A stretch of DNA of 64,000 bases from Streptomyces sp. NBC_01233 (GCF_035989305.1 NZ_CP108514.1:9218501-9282500); one strand, 5' to 3'. Counted from the stretch's first letter, positions 28,164-37,152 are shown. Program-made: numbers and translations. Notes: generated from the letters alone by a model not told the origin.

Positions 28164-28981
28164 AGACGCGGTGGCCCCTGCTGTGGCTGGCACTGCACCG
28201 GCGCCGGCGGATGCTGATGGCCCTGGTGGTGGGGATGGTCGTCTTCGAGGCGCTGATCGTGGTGGTGGCGAACACGATCGCGCCGGGCCAGCTGTTCTCG
28301 GCGGGCGGGAAGGGCCCGCCGTCGGCGTACCGGGCGTTCAGCGGGTCGGGCGGGGACGTCTCGATCGCGAGCTATCCCGGGCTGCTCGGGGCCGGACTGG
28401 TGCATCCGTTCTGGATCGCCATGCAGCTGACCGCGATCGGGGCGCTGGCCGCGGCCGCGGTGGCGGCCGACGTGGAATCCGGGACGATCGAGCTGATCAT
28501 GGTGCGCCCCGTGAGCCGCAACCGGCTGCTCGCGGAGCGGACGGCCGCCGTGGTGATCGCCGCCCTCGCTCTGAACGCCGCGGCGACGCTGACGGTGGCG
28601 GCGGGCGTCTGGCTGTCGCCGGACATCCACCGGGACGTGCCGCTCAGCGGTGTGTTCGCCGCCGGGCTGATGGGGTGCGGCTTCGCGCTGTGCCTGGCCG
28701 GACCGGCTCTGGCCGTGTCCGCATGGGGGAGCCGACGCGCCCAGGTGATCGGTGCGACGATCGCGATCGGGGCGGTCGGCTTCGCGGTGAACTTCATCGC
28801 GCTGGCCTGGTCGAAGGCGGCGCCGCTGCGGTTCATCAGTCCCTTCCACTACTACACGCCGGGTGACGCACTGGCGCAGGGCCACGTGCTGTGGCCGCAG
28901 TTGGGCGTTCTGGTCGGGGTCGGAGCGGTGGGGCTCATCCTGGGCCACGCGTTGCTGATGAAGCGGGACCTGGCCCCGTAG
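28160..28981 (+). CDS. ABC transporter permease (ABC-2 type)
   Basis: This 273-residue membrane protein starts with GTG 28160 inside the stop of the ATPase gene (GTGA). About six membrane helices are visible: LMALVVGMVVFEALIVVVAN near the N-terminus; AMQLTAIGALAAAAVAADVE, which carries the typical E-rich loop ADVESGTIELIMVRPVSR; and three more helices before the final GLILGHALLMKRDL. The loop and size fit ABC-2 permeases that move drugs or lipids or act in self-protection. It is convergent with the CBS-BON gene, 14 nt apart. Confidence 0.88.
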   Translation: MKTRWPLLWLALHRRRRMLMALVVGMVVFEALIVVVANTIAPGQLFSAGGKGPPSAYRAFSGSGGDVSIASYPGLLGAGLVHPFWIAMQLTAIGALAAAAVAADVESGTIELIMVRPVSRNRLLAERTAAVVIAALALNAAATLTVAAGVWLSPDIHRDVPLSGVFAAGLMGCGFALCLAGPALAVSAWGSRRAQVIGATIAIGAVGFAVNFIALAWSKAAPLRFISPFHYYTPGDALAQGHVLWPQLGVLVGVGAVGLILGHALLMKRDLAP

Positions 28982-28995
28982 TGCAGGGACAGCGG

Positions 28996-29649
28996 TCAGG
29001 GGGATGCGGGGCCTTCGAGTCGGGAGTGCACACCGACCACGCCTTCGACAGCCCGGGCGAGGCGAGTGGCCACGGGGATGAGGTGAGGGTCGCGGGTCCT
29101 GCCCCTCAGCGTGACGACGCCGTGCGTCACCTCAACCGTGATGTCATGTTGCGAGAGCGGGAAGAGCCGCTCGACGACCTCGCGGCGGACTTCGGCGGTC
29201 AGGTCGTCGTCGGAGCGAAGGAAGACCTTCAGGAGGTCGGCGCGGCTGACGATGCCGAGGAGAGTGCCGTCGGCATCCACGACCGGGAGACGCTTGATGC
29301 GGCGGTCGGCCATCAGCCGGGCAGCCTGGGGGAGCGTGGCGTCGGGGCGGATGGTGACGGCCGGGCTTGTCATCAGCTGCTCGGCGCGGACCGATCCGGC
29401 CTTCGCGGTGTCGCCGAGGCGGCGCATCTGCTCGATGAGGCTCGGTCCGTGTTCGTGGAACTCCTCCTTGGTGAGGAGGTCGGCCTCGGAGACGACGCCG
29501 ACGACATGCGCTTCGCCTTCGATGACCGGGACCGCGGTGACCTTCCAGCGCTCCATCGCGGTGGCGATCTCCTTGAATTCGGCGGCGGGCGTGACGGTGA
29601 CGACGGTCTTCGTCATGACGTCGTTGACGGTGTACGGGGTGGAGGTCAT
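28996..29649 (-). CDS. CBS-pair plus BON domain protein
   Basis: This 217-residue protein carries two CBS motifs: VNDVMTKTVVTVTPAAEFKE...VVGVVSEADLL, and AEQLMTSPAVTIRPDATLPQ...LLGIVSRADLLKVF. A C-terminal BON domain follows (about 150-215; DITVEVTHGVVTLRGRTRD). CBS pairs usually bind adenosine nucleotides and act as energy sensors; BON domains bind membranes or other ligands. It is the second gene of a pair with the cNMP-fold gene (29659-30120, 9-nt gap). The same two-gene pair is repeated at 52094-53248. The Mtb DosR-regulon protein Hrp1 (Rv2626c) is a CBS pair without BON. Confidence 0.92.
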   Translation of the reverse strand: MTSTPYTVNDVMTKTVVTVTPAAEFKEIATAMERWKVTAVPVIEGEAHVVGVVSEADLLTKEEFHEHGPSLIEQMRRLGDTAKAGSVRAEQLMTSPAVTIRPDATLPQAARLMADRRIKRLPVVDADGTLLGIVSRADLLKVFLRSDDDLTAEVRREVVERLFPLSQHDITVEVTHGVVTLRGRTRDPHLIPVATRLARAVEGVVGVHSRLEGPASP

Positions 29650-29658
29650 GGCTGGTCC

Positions 29659-30120
29659 TCAGCGGGCGTAGGCGAGGGGCATGTCGCTGTGGTGGGGTGC
29701 GAACAGGTCGAGGATCCGGGTGCGGGCCGAGTCGAGCCGCCGGGCGATGACTGCGGCCACAGCGGCCGATAGGCAACGGCCCACGGCGGGGTTCTCGTCG
29801 CAGAGCTTCCGTACGGCCCCTGCGTCGAATTCGAGTGCGCGGACGGGGTGGGTGGTGACGGCGCCCAGGTGCCAGGCGCAGGGCGGGACCATCCAGGACC
29901 AGCCGAGGAGCTCTCCCGAACCGAGGGTGTCGATGACGGCGGCCTTGTGCCCGGGGACGTGCAGGTCGAGGTCGACCGTGCCGTTCTCGATGATCCAGAA
30001 GCGGTCGGCCCGTTGTCGTTCCTGGAAGATGCGGGTTCCGGCGGGGATGTCCACGCGGTGGGCGTGGGCGAGCAGGGCCTCACGCGCTTCGGGTTCCCTC
30101 TCGCCCAGGAGAGTGTTCAT
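29659..30120 (-). CDS. HTH-less cyclic-nucleotide-binding-fold protein (copy 1)
   Basis: This 153-residue protein is read from ATG 30120 with GGAGG 7 nt upstream. The Crp-type beta-roll is visible (VDIPAGTRIFQERQRADRFW, GTVDLDLHVPG, GSGELLGWSWMVPP). It ends after the C-helix-like stretch RRLDSARTRILDLFAPH, with no helix-turn-helix. The phosphate-binding cassette is altered: GELLGWSWMVPPCAWHLGAV lacks the Arg-Ser/Thr-Ala of cAMP binders. It likely binds another ligand or only dimerises. It heads a two-gene operon with a CBS-BON protein. A GGGCCC-N3-CGGCCC box lies 77 nt upstream of the start. Copies 2 and 3 are at 52784 and 56890. Confidence 0.9.
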   Translation of the reverse strand: MNTLLGEREPEAREALLAHAHRVDIPAGTRIFQERQRADRFWIIENGTVDLDLHVPGHKAAVIDTLGSGELLGWSWMVPPCAWHLGAVTTHPVRALEFDAGAVRKLCDENPAVGRCLSAAVAAVIARRLDSARTRILDLFAPHHSDMPLAYAR

Positions 30121-30196
30121 GGTGTGCCTCCAGCCCTTCACCTTCAGGCTCGCGCCGGTCCTCGGGGTGCGGGAGGGTCTCGCGGTGCATACCGCA

Positions 30197-30211
30197 GGGC
30201 CCGTACGGCCC
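30197..30211. promoter_or_regulatory. DevR-like box upstream of cNMP/CBS operon 1
   Basis: GGGCCCGTACGGCCC fits GGGnCC-N3-CGGCCC. It lies 77-91 nt upstream of the minus-strand start at 30120, inside the gap after the convergently ordered beta-CASP gene stop. Confidence 0.55.
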
Positions 30212-30214
30212 GGG

Positions 30215-31642
30215 TCAGCGGACCAGGACGGCCTCCCCGGGCTTGGGTACGACGGCCGTCCAGCCCAGCTCGCGGTCGATGCGGTCCCGTAGGGTCTCGG
30301 CGGCGGTCTCCTCGCCGTGGACCAGGTAGGTGGTGTGCGGGGCGGGGGCGGCGCGCAGCCAGTCGATGATCTGGTCGGCGTCGGCGTGGGCGGAGAAGTG
30401 GGGTACGTCGGCCACCTCGGCACGTACGGGGATGTACTCGCCGAACATCTTGAGGGTGCGGGCGCCGTCGACGAGGTCGCGGGCCCGGGTGCCTGCGGCG
30501 GCGAAGCCGACGACGACGACGGCGTTGCGAGGGTCGGGCAAGAGCCGGTGGAGGTGGTGCAGGACCCGGCCACCGGTGGCCATGCCGGCGGAGGAGACGA
30601 TGACCGCGGGGCCTGTGGTGCTGTTGATGGCGATCGATTCCTGGACGGTGCGAGCGGCCAGGAAAGGCTCCGGGCTGAACGCCGCCTCGCCCTGGGCCAG
30701 GACCTCGGGCCGCAGCTCAGGAGAACGGGAGCGCAGGGCGTCCCGGTAGACGTCCAGGGCGGCCAGGGCCATGGGGCTGTCCACGTAGACGGGTACGCGC
30801 CGGGGCAGCGTGCCGTCGCGGCGCAGTTCGGCCAGCTCGTGCAGGACGACCTCGGTCCGGTCGATCGCGAACGCCGGGATGACCACGGTTCCGCCACGCG
30901 ACAGTGTTCGGGTGATCACGGCAGCGAACTCGCGCCGCGCCGTCTCGTGGTCGTGGCGGCGGTCGCCGTAGGTGGACTCCATCAGCAGCACGTCGGCGCC
31001 GGAGAACGGCTCCGGGGGCAGCAGCAGGGGGTGCCCGGGGCGGCCGAGGTCGCCACTGACGGCCAGGGTGTGGCCGTCCTCCAGCGTGAGGTGGGCCCAG
31101 GCGGAGCCGAGGATGTGCCCGCCGTGGTGCAGCCTCAGCTTCGTTCCGGCCATGATCTCGATCTCGCTCCCGACTTCGACCGGGTCGAAGAACTTCAGCG
31201 TGTTCTCGACGTCCGTGTCGTCGTAGAGCGGCTTGGCCGGGCGGTGCTTGGACCAGCCGTGGCTGTTGGCGTGCTCGGCTGCCTCCATCTGGAGGCGGGC
31301 GCTGTCACGGAGCACGATCTCGACGAGCCGGGCGGTCGGGGCGGTGCTCAGGATCGGACCGCGGAAGCCGTGCCGGACCAGGCGCGGCAGATAGCCGCAG
31401 TGGTCCAGGTGAGCATGGGTGAGGACCACGGCGCGGAGGTCGGAGGCATCGAAGCCGGGCTTCTTCCAGTTGCGACGGCGCAGGTCCGCGAAACCCTGGA
31501 AGAGCCCGCAGTCGACCAGGATGCGGGCGTGGTCGCTCTCGATGAGGAACTTGCTGCCGGTGACCGTGCGTACTGCACCGAGCAGCCGCAGGAGTGCGGG
31601 TCTGGGCGAGGTGGCAGCGGGGCGCGGGGCTGTCTCGGACAT
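30215..31642 (-). CDS. MBL-fold beta-CASP exonuclease-like protein
   Basis: This 475-residue protein is read from ATG 31642, with GGGAGG upstream. It contains the zinc-binding [11 protein letters not shown] (His76, His78, Asp80, His81), the [12 protein letters not shown] strand, [13 protein letters not shown], the beta-CASP insert and the final [14 protein letters not shown] histidine. These are the motifs of CPSF73-like RNA nucleases (archaeal/Ysh1 type, no KH domains). It is distinct from RNase J, whose architecture is longer. It probably processes RNA 3' ends or degrades RNA under stress. Two DevR-like boxes (31708-31743) sit 66-101 nt upstream and are shared with the divergent ADH/PPOX/GH65 unit. 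Confidence 0.92.
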   Translation of the reverse strand: MSETAPRPAATSPRPALLRLLGAVRTVTGSKFLIESDHARILVDCGLFQGFADLRRRNWKKPGFDASDLRAVVLTHAHLDHCGYLPRLVRHGFRGPILSTAPTARLVEIVLRDSARLQMEAAEHANSHGWSKHRPAKPLYDDTDVENTLKFFDPVEVGSEIEIMAGTKLRLHHGGHILGSAWAHLTLEDGHTLAVSGDLGRPGHPLLLPPEPFSGADVLLMESTYGDRRHDHETARREFAAVITRTLSRGGTVVIPAFAIDRTEVVLHELAELRRDGTLPRRVPVYVDSPMALAALDVYRDALRSRSPELRPEVLAQGEAAFSPEPFLAARTVQESIAINSTTGPAVIVSSAGMATGGRVLHHLHRLLPDPRNAVVVVGFAAAGTRARDLVDGARTLKMFGEYIPVRAEVADVPHFSAHADADQIIDWLRAAPAPHTTYLVHGEETAAETLRDRIDRELGWTAVVPKPGEAVLVR

Positions 31643-31707
31643 GACCCGCCCTCCCTTCGGTAAGGGGATCCGGTTCTCACCATTGCACCGCGTGTAAGGG
31701 CCGGCAG

Positions 31708-31722
31708 GGGGCCGACAGGCCC
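31708..31722. promoter_or_regulatory. DevR-like box a, between beta-CASP and ADH units
   Basis: GGGGCCGACAGGCCC matches GGGnCC-N3-CGGCCC with one mismatch. It lies inside a longer inverted repeat (GGCAGGG...CCCTGCC) and is 21 bp, two helical turns, from box b. Confidence 0.55.
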
Positions 31723-31728
31723 TGCCGG

Positions 31729-31743
31729 GGGACCGACCGGCCC
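31729..31743. promoter_or_regulatory. DevR-like box b, between beta-CASP and ADH units
   Basis: GGGACCGACCGGCCC fits the consensus exactly. It lies 86 bp upstream of the ADH remnant start (31829) and 87 bp upstream of the beta-CASP start (31642), so the pair can serve both directions. Confidence 0.65.
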
Positions 31744-31828
31744 ATGCGCGGCCGATCGAGTCCGGGTCAGCCTGGCAGTGACACCGCCAAACAGGGCACC
31801 GAACAGGGCAGACGGGAAGCGGGGCGAA

Positions 31829-32460
31829 ATGAAGGCATTCGTCTTCCAGGGCCCAGGAAAGATCGCATGGCAGGACGTCGCGGACCCGGGTGTCAAGGAG
31901 GCTGCGGGTGCGATCGTCCATGTCGACGACGTCACCGTCTGCGGCACCGACGTGCACATCATCAAGGGCGACGTGCCGGAGGTGGCGCCCGGACGGATCC
32001 TCGGTCACGAGGCGGTCGGCACGGTCGTCGAGGCCGGCGGTGACGTCCGCTCGGACCGCGCAGGCGATCGCGTGCTGGTCTCCTGCGTCTCGGCCTGCGG
32101 CCGGTGCCGCTTCTGCCGAGAGGGCCACTGCGGCCAGTGCCGCGGGGGCGCCGGCAGGGTCTTGGGCCACACCGTCGACGGCACCCAGGCCGAGTACGTC
32201 AGGGCGCCCTTCGCCGAACTTTCCGTCCACTCGCTGCCCAGTGCGGTCGACAGCTACGACGCCGTGCTGCTCGCGGACATCTTCCCGGCCTCCCACGAGG
32301 TGGGAGTGCTGAACGGCAACGTCCGGCCCGGCACCGTCGTCGTGGTCGGCGGGGGACCGCCTGCGACGTGTTCTCCCGCGCCGGCGACACCGGTGCACTC
32401 AAGGTCGCGCTGGGCGGACCGCAGCACAACGCCGTCACTGTCCCGGCCACCCAGCCGTGA
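31829..32460 (+). pseudogene. zinc-dependent alcohol dehydrogenase, internal deletion
   Basis: The N-terminal 175-180 residues are intact: [40 protein letters not shown], the GHEAVG motif and the structural zinc cluster [15 protein letters not shown]. After [13 protein letters not shown] the NAD-binding domain is lost. The normal C-terminal end ([20 protein letters not shown]) follows at once in another frame and stops at 32460. Intact family members have about 345-350 residues, so roughly 400 bp are missing. The product of the original frame would be about 215 residues with no Rossmann fold and a junk tail. The gene heads the unit with the PPOX, HAD and GH65 genes and still has a DevR-like box pair upstream. 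Confidence 0.82.
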
Positions 32461-32481
32461 CACCGAGAGGACGTGAAGACG

Positions 32482-33162
32482 ATGAGCAGAATCCAACACG
32501 GACCGGGCGCCGCAGAGGCGCCTGCCGGGCGCACCGACCTTGGCCGGCGGATCGCCGCTCGCCGCGAGGAACTCGGCCTCACCAGGGACCAACTGGGTGA
32601 GCGCTGCGGGGCTGACGGCGCGTACATCACCTACTTGGAGGAACACGCCGCTGCACCGGCGATCGGATCCCTCCTGCGGCTCGCGGACGCGCTGGAGACG
32701 ACCACCTCGGAACTCTCCGGCGCGACGACTGAGTATCCGCCCGGCAGAGGAACGGCCGTGGTGAGCGCCGAGCTGGTCGAGTTGTCCGAAGGCGAGTGCC
32801 GGCGGCTGCTGTCCACGCACGGTGTCGGCAGGATCGCCGTCTTCACCCCGGACGGTCCGGCGATCTTCCTGGTCAACTACGTGGTGGCGGGCCGCGACAT
32901 CGCCTTCCGGACCTCCGGTGACGCGGTGCTCGCACGGGCCACAGGCACGGAGGTGGCTTTCGAGGTCGATCACATCGACGACGTCACGCGCCTGGGCTGG
33001 AGCGTCATGGCCGTGGGCGAGGCAGAAGGCGTCACCGATGCCAAGGAGCTCGCCCGGCTCGATGCCGTCGCGTACTCCCTGCCCTGGGCCGGCGGTCCGC
33101 GGACCCACTGGATGAAGGTCACTGCGACCCGGATCACCGGACGCCGTGTGATCCGGCAGTGA
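32482..33162 (+). CDS. XRE helix-turn-helix / PPOX-class flavin-binding fusion
   Basis: This protein of about 226 residues is read from ATG 32482; GTG at 32473 is also possible but too close to the GAGAGG. Residues ~18-75 form an XRE-type helix-turn-helix (RIAARREELGLTRDQLGERC, TYLEEHAAAPAIGSLLRLAD). Residues ~90-226 form a pyridoxamine 5'-phosphate oxidase-like split barrel (RRLLSTHGVGRIAVFTPDGP, VAFEVDHIDDVTRLGWSVMA), which usually binds FMN, F420 or heme. The fusion suggests a redox- or cofactor-sensing regulator. It overlaps the HAD gene by four bases. A stand-alone PPOX relative is at 53429. Confidence 0.88.
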   Translation: MSRIQHGPGAAEAPAGRTDLGRRIAARREELGLTRDQLGERCGADGAYITYLEEHAAAPAIGSLLRLADALETTTSELSGATTEYPPGRGTAVVSAELVELSEGECRRLLSTHGVGRIAVFTPDGPAIFLVNYVVAGRDIAFRTSGDAVLARATGTEVAFEVDHIDDVTRLGWSVMAVGEAEGVTDAKELARLDAVAYSLPWAGGPRTHWMKVTATRITGRRVIRQ

Positions 33163-33917
33163 GCCCGCTTCGAGCCGTCGTCCTCGACACCGACGGGGTC
33201 CTCCTCGACTCCGCCGCGCTGCATGCCGCCGCGTGGAAGTCCGCTTTCGACGGCTGCCTCGATGCCTGGGCGGCCGGCACCGGCCACACAGCCCAGCCGA
33301 CCTTCGACGCCCAGTGGGAGTACCGGGAGCTGGTGGACGGGAAACCCCGACTCGACGGCGCGCTCGCCTTCCTGGCCGCCCGCGGCATCGAGTTGCCGCC
33401 GGGCGACTCCACAGACCCGCCGGGATGCGGCACGGCATGGGCGGTCGCTGCCCGGAAAGAGCACGCGTTCACGGAAGCGCTCCAGGCCGGAGCCGTCGAG
33501 GCGTTCTCGGAAGTCCGGCCCGCACTCGAAGCGCTGCGCGCCCAGGGGATGCGGTGCGCCGCCGCATCGGCATCCAGGCATGCCCGCCCTTTGCTGGAGT
33601 CCGCCGGGATCGCCCGCCTCGTCGACGTACTGGTGGACGGCACGGACGCCGACCGGCTGACGCTGGCGGGCAAGCCGGACCCCGCCCTGTTTCTGGAAGC
33701 GGTACGCCGGCTGGGCGTGGATCCCTCCGACGCGGCGATGGTCGAAGACGCTCTGGCCGGGGTGGAGGCAGGCCGACGGGGGCACTTCGGCCTGGTGATC
33801 GGCCTCGACCGGACCGGCGGCACTTCTGCCGCAGCGACCCTGCGGGCTCACGGCGCGGATGTCGTGCTGCCTGACCTCAACGCCGTCGTTGACACCGTCG
33901 CCGGAGCGCGGCCGTGA
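33159..33917 (+). CDS. HAD-superfamily phosphatase/phosphoglucomutase-like
   Basis: This 252-residue protein starts with GTG 33159 within the previous stop. HAD motif I is VVLDTDGVLLDSAALHAAAW (Asp nucleophile and Asp+2). The cap domain is of the beta-phosphoglucomutase type, motif III includes GKPDPALFLEAVRRLGVDP, and motif IV reads AAMVEDALAGVEAG. It overlaps the GH65 gene by four bases. GH65 phosphorylases release beta-glucose 1-phosphate, which beta-phosphoglucomutase converts, so a metabolic pair is likely. In M. tuberculosis the DosR-regulated Rv2006 fuses a HAD domain to a GH65 domain; here the same two parts are separate overlapping genes. Confidence 0.9.
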   Translation: MSPLRAVVLDTDGVLLDSAALHAAAWKSAFDGCLDAWAAGTGHTAQPTFDAQWEYRELVDGKPRLDGALAFLAARGIELPPGDSTDPPGCGTAWAVAARKEHAFTEALQAGAVEAFSEVRPALEALRAQGMRCAAASASRHARPLLESAGIARLVDVLVDGTDADRLTLAGKPDPALFLEAVRRLGVDPSDAAMVEDALAGVEAGRRGHFGLVIGLDRTGGTSAAATLRAHGADVVLPDLNAVVDTVAGARP

Positions 33918-36316
33918 ACACGTTGTGGACCTGGACTTTCGACGGGTACGACCCCAAGACCGAGCGGGTGGTCGAGGCCCTGTGCACCCTCGGCAACGGT
34001 CGGTTCGCCACGCGCGGAGCCACACCCGAATCACCCGCCGACGCCGTTCACTATCCCGGCACCTACGCGGCGGGCTGCTACAACTGGCTCCCCTCGCAGG
34101 TCGCGGAGAAGCAGGTCGGTAACGAGGACATGGTCAACCTCCCCGACTGGACCCGCCTGCGCTACCGCTGCCTTCCGCAGGACGGACCGGCGGGGGACTG
34201 GCTCACTCCCGACGACGAGAGCCTGCGCCACCACCACGTCGTCCTGGACCTGCACGCGGGGACCCTCACCCGCAGCATGCTCTATCAGGACGGCCACGGC
34301 CGTCGGCTCGGCGTCACCCATACCCGGCTGGTTCACATGGCGGACCCCTACCTCGCCGCCCAGCAGAGCACCTTCCGGGCGTACGGATGGCGCGGGACCA
34401 TCGAGATCCAGTCCGTACTCGACGGTGACGTCACCAATGCCGGCGTCGCGCGGTACCAGGCCCTCGACGGGCGCCACCTCACCGGCCACCGCGCCGGCGT
34501 CGGCGCGGACGGCATCGCCTGGCTCTCCTGCGAGACGACCTTCCTCCGTACCCGGATCGGCATCGCGGTACGCACATCCTCCCGCCCCCTGGCCGCCGTG
34601 ACCCTGAGCTGCACGGAGGCGGCGACCGCGCAGACTTTCCGCTTGCCGATCTCCCGTAGTCGCCCTGTCGTCGTTCTCAAGTCCGCTGCTCTTTTCAGCT
34701 CGTTGGACCGACCCGTGGGCGATCCGCTCGCCTCTGCGGTCGAACACGTTACGCACGCACCGGAATTCGCGACCGCACTCGCCGGCCACAAGGCCGCCTG
34801 GGAACACCTGTGGAGCCAGGGCGAAGTGAAGGTGCCCGGTGAGGCCGGCCGGATCCTACGCCTCCACGCCTTCCACGTCCTGCAGACCCTCTCCCCGCAC
34901 ACGGCGGAGCTCGACGCCGGAGTACCCGCCAGAGGCCTGCACGGAGAGGCGTACCGGGGCCACGTCTTCTGGGACGAGCTGTTCGTCACGCCCTACCTCA
35001 CCCTGCACTTCCCCGAGGTCGCACGCGCCGTGCTCATGTACCGCCACCGTCGTTTGCCCGCGGCCCGTGCCGCAGCGCAGCGGGCCGGTCGGCCGGGCGC
35101 GATGTTCCCCTGGCAGAGTGCCAGTTCAGGGCGAGAGGAGACGCAGACACTCCATCTCAACCCACGATCCGGCCGCTGGCTGCCGGACCACTCTCATCTC
35201 CAGCGCCATGTCGGTTCCGCCATCGCCTGGAACGTCTGGCGATACGCGCAGACCACCGGTGACGCTGGATTCCTCTACGGCCCCGGCGCCGAACTGCTCA
35301 TGAGCATCGCCCGATACTGGGGAGCGGCCGCCCAATACGATGCAAGCCGGGAGCGCTACCGGATTCGCGGGATCATGGGCCCGGACGAGTACCACGACAC
35401 CTACCCCGGGGCCGCCGCTCCTGGGATCGACGACAACGCGTACACGAACGTGACCGCCGCATGGGTGCTGGCCCGAGGACTCGAGTTGGCCGCAGAGCTG
35501 CCACCGACGCGCATGCGTCAGCTGGAGCAGCAACTCGGCCTCGACGCAGAGGTACTGAACCGCTGGGAGGACGTCTCCCGAGGTCTTTACGTCCCCTTGC
35601 ACGGCCATGTCATCAGCCAGTTCGAGGGCTACGGCGATCTGGCCGAGCTGGACTGGGACGCCTACCGCAGCCGGTACACGGACATCCGCCGACTGGACCG
35701 GATCCTGGAGTCCGAAGGCGACACGGTCAACCGCTACCAGGCGTCGAAGCAGGCCGACACCCTCATGCTCGGCTATCTCTTCCGCCCCGCCGAGCTTCAC
35801 GAGATCTTCGCCCGGCTCGGCTACGAGCTCGACGATGACCTCTGGCGGGCCACCGTCACGTACTACTTGCAGCGCACGAGTCACGGGTCGACGCTCAGCA
35901 GCCTCGTCCACGGCTGGGTCCTGGCCCGCCACAAGGGCCCCGACGCCTGGCGGTACTGCGAGGAAGCCCTGCTCGGAGACGTGATGGACATCCAGGGCGG
36001 CACCACCGGCGAAGGCATTCACCTCGGAGCCATGGCCGGCACTCTCGACCTCATTGAACGGGGCATCGTGGGGCTCGAGGCCGACCCGGACGGACTGCGC
36101 ATCGACCCCGTTCCGCTGCGGGAGGTGCCGCGCTGCTCCTTCACCGTCGACTGCCTGGGCCACCGCGGCATCCGTATCCGGTTCGTCCCCGGCAGGCTGG
36201 GTATCGCGGTGCCCTTCTCCCGAACGGCCCCTCCTCTTCCGCTGCGCCTGCCCGGTGGCCGGGCCGCGACCGCGCCCCCAGGTCGGCAGCGGTGGTTCCG
36301 TATGGAAGGGAGCTGA
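33914..36316 (+). CDS. glycoside hydrolase family 65 disaccharide phosphorylase-like
   Basis: This 800-residue protein is read from GTG 33914. It has the N-terminal beta-sandwich (TLGNGRFATRGATPESPADA, TYAAGCYNWLPSQ), the (alpha/alpha)6 catalytic barrel (GHVFWDELFVTPYLTLHFPE) and the acid motif IRGIMGPDEYHDTYPG, with Glu492 as the expected catalytic acid. A C-terminal beta domain completes the family layout. GH65 enzymes phosphorolyse trehalose, maltose, kojibiose or related alpha-glucosides; the specificity cannot be decided. Coupling to the HAD gene suggests intracellular glucose 1-phosphate use, a plausible energy reserve path in dormancy. It ends the ADH-PPOX-HAD-GH65 unit. Confidence 0.93.
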   Translation: MNTLWTWTFDGYDPKTERVVEALCTLGNGRFATRGATPESPADAVHYPGTYAAGCYNWLPSQVAEKQVGNEDMVNLPDWTRLRYRCLPQDGPAGDWLTPDDESLRHHHVVLDLHAGTLTRSMLYQDGHGRRLGVTHTRLVHMADPYLAAQQSTFRAYGWRGTIEIQSVLDGDVTNAGVARYQALDGRHLTGHRAGVGADGIAWLSCETTFLRTRIGIAVRTSSRPLAAVTLSCTEAATAQTFRLPISRSRPVVVLKSAALFSSLDRPVGDPLASAVEHVTHAPEFATALAGHKAAWEHLWSQGEVKVPGEAGRILRLHAFHVLQTLSPHTAELDAGVPARGLHGEAYRGHVFWDELFVTPYLTLHFPEVARAVLMYRHRRLPAARAAAQRAGRPGAMFPWQSASSGREETQTLHLNPRSGRWLPDHSHLQRHVGSAIAWNVWRYAQTTGDAGFLYGPGAELLMSIARYWGAAAQYDASRERYRIRGIMGPDEYHDTYPGAAAPGIDDNAYTNVTAAWVLARGLELAAELPPTRMRQLEQQLGLDAEVLNRWEDVSRGLYVPLHGHVISQFEGYGDLAELDWDAYRSRYTDIRRLDRILESEGDTVNRYQASKQADTLMLGYLFRPAELHEIFARLGYELDDDLWRATVTYYLQRTSHGSTLSSLVHGWVLARHKGPDAWRYCEEALLGDVMDIQGGTTGEGIHLGAMAGTLDLIERGIVGLEADPDGLRIDPVPLREVPRCSFTVDCLGHRGIRIRFVPGRLGIAVPFSRTAPPLPLRLPGGRAATAPPGRQRWFRMEGS

Positions 36317-36477
36317 TCGGTGGAACTCGTTCAGCGACTCCCGTCGACCGGGACGGCGAATGCCGCTTCGAGGTGGCCCCTCACCTCCGAGGTCATGGCC
36401 CTCAACCGAGGGGAACCCGTTGGCACAGGACCCTCGGGGCGACGGGCGGCCTGCAGCCCGGCCCGGGGGCCCGTGGT

Positions 36478-36961
36478 CGCGGCGCAGTGAGAAGTCCACC
36501 AGGGTCCGGCCCTCCGCGGCGATCACGCAACGAGCCGCCTTGGCGGCGACCGCGGTCTGGTGGCAGAGTTGGCTGAGCAGGTACGTCTCGACGAGCTGGG
36601 CCTGGGCCAGCGGGGCGGTGACCTCCAGCAGGGGTTCCCCTGCGAACACGAGGTGCCCCTCCGGAATCGCGCGGACTTCCCCTTCAAAGCGCAGGCCGAG
36701 CATGCCGGACAGGTCCTCAGGCGGCCTGTGGAGTGCGGCGGCGAAGTCGCGGACGTCATCCGCGCTCACCCGGAAGTGGGACAGGTAGTCCAGGGAAGGC
36801 TCCACCCCGGCGGAGACAAGGAATCCCCGGCCGGGCGGCAGATCCCGGACGAACAGGCTGAAGGTGGCCGGGGCGCGCATACCCTCTCGCAGGTACGACA
36901 TCGCCATCGTCACCTCGTAGAGGTCGGTGGTCGTTGTCTCGGAGATACCCCCAGCCTGCAC
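36478..36961 (-). pseudogene. nicotinate phosphoribosyltransferase, N-terminal remnant
   Basis: The minus frame from about GTG 36961 reads ISETTTTDLYEVTMAMSYLR, then VRDLPPGRGFLVSAGVEPSL and VETYLLSQLCHQTAVAAKAA, ending with TLVDFSLRR. These are the first ~155 residues of a nicotinate phosphoribosyltransferase of about 430-450 residues. After RR the frame degenerates; a short stretch resembling GLQAAR appears in another frame, so a frameshift plus a large 3' deletion removed the catalytic remainder. The Mtb counterpart pncB2 (Rv0573c) belongs to the DosR regulon, and a DevR-like box at 37037 still lies 76 bp upstream of this remnant. 36317-36477 holds nothing recognisable. Confidence 0.78.
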
Positions 36962-37036
36962 GGCCTGCGCCCGTCGGGCATGAGCCCTGTGGTCCCCTGC
37001 CCGGCCCGCCATGGGCAGGTCGGCCCCTCCGAGGTA

Positions 37037-37051
37037 CGGACCGGTCGGCCC
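37037..37051. promoter_or_regulatory. DevR-like box between NAPRT remnant and PEP synthase unit
   Basis: CGGACCGGTCGGCCC matches the consensus with one mismatch. It lies 76 bp from the minus-strand remnant start (36961) and about 102 bp upstream of the small ORF at 37153. A weaker half-match (CGGCCC preceded by GGGCAG) lies at 37013-37026. Confidence 0.55.
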
Positions 37052-37152
37052 CCCGCCGCTGTCCCACTCGGCACTGCGGCACAGCGACCTCCAGGCGTGA
37101 TCGTGAATCCGGGATGCCGATCCAGGCTCCGTTTCCAGAAGAGGTGGCCACG

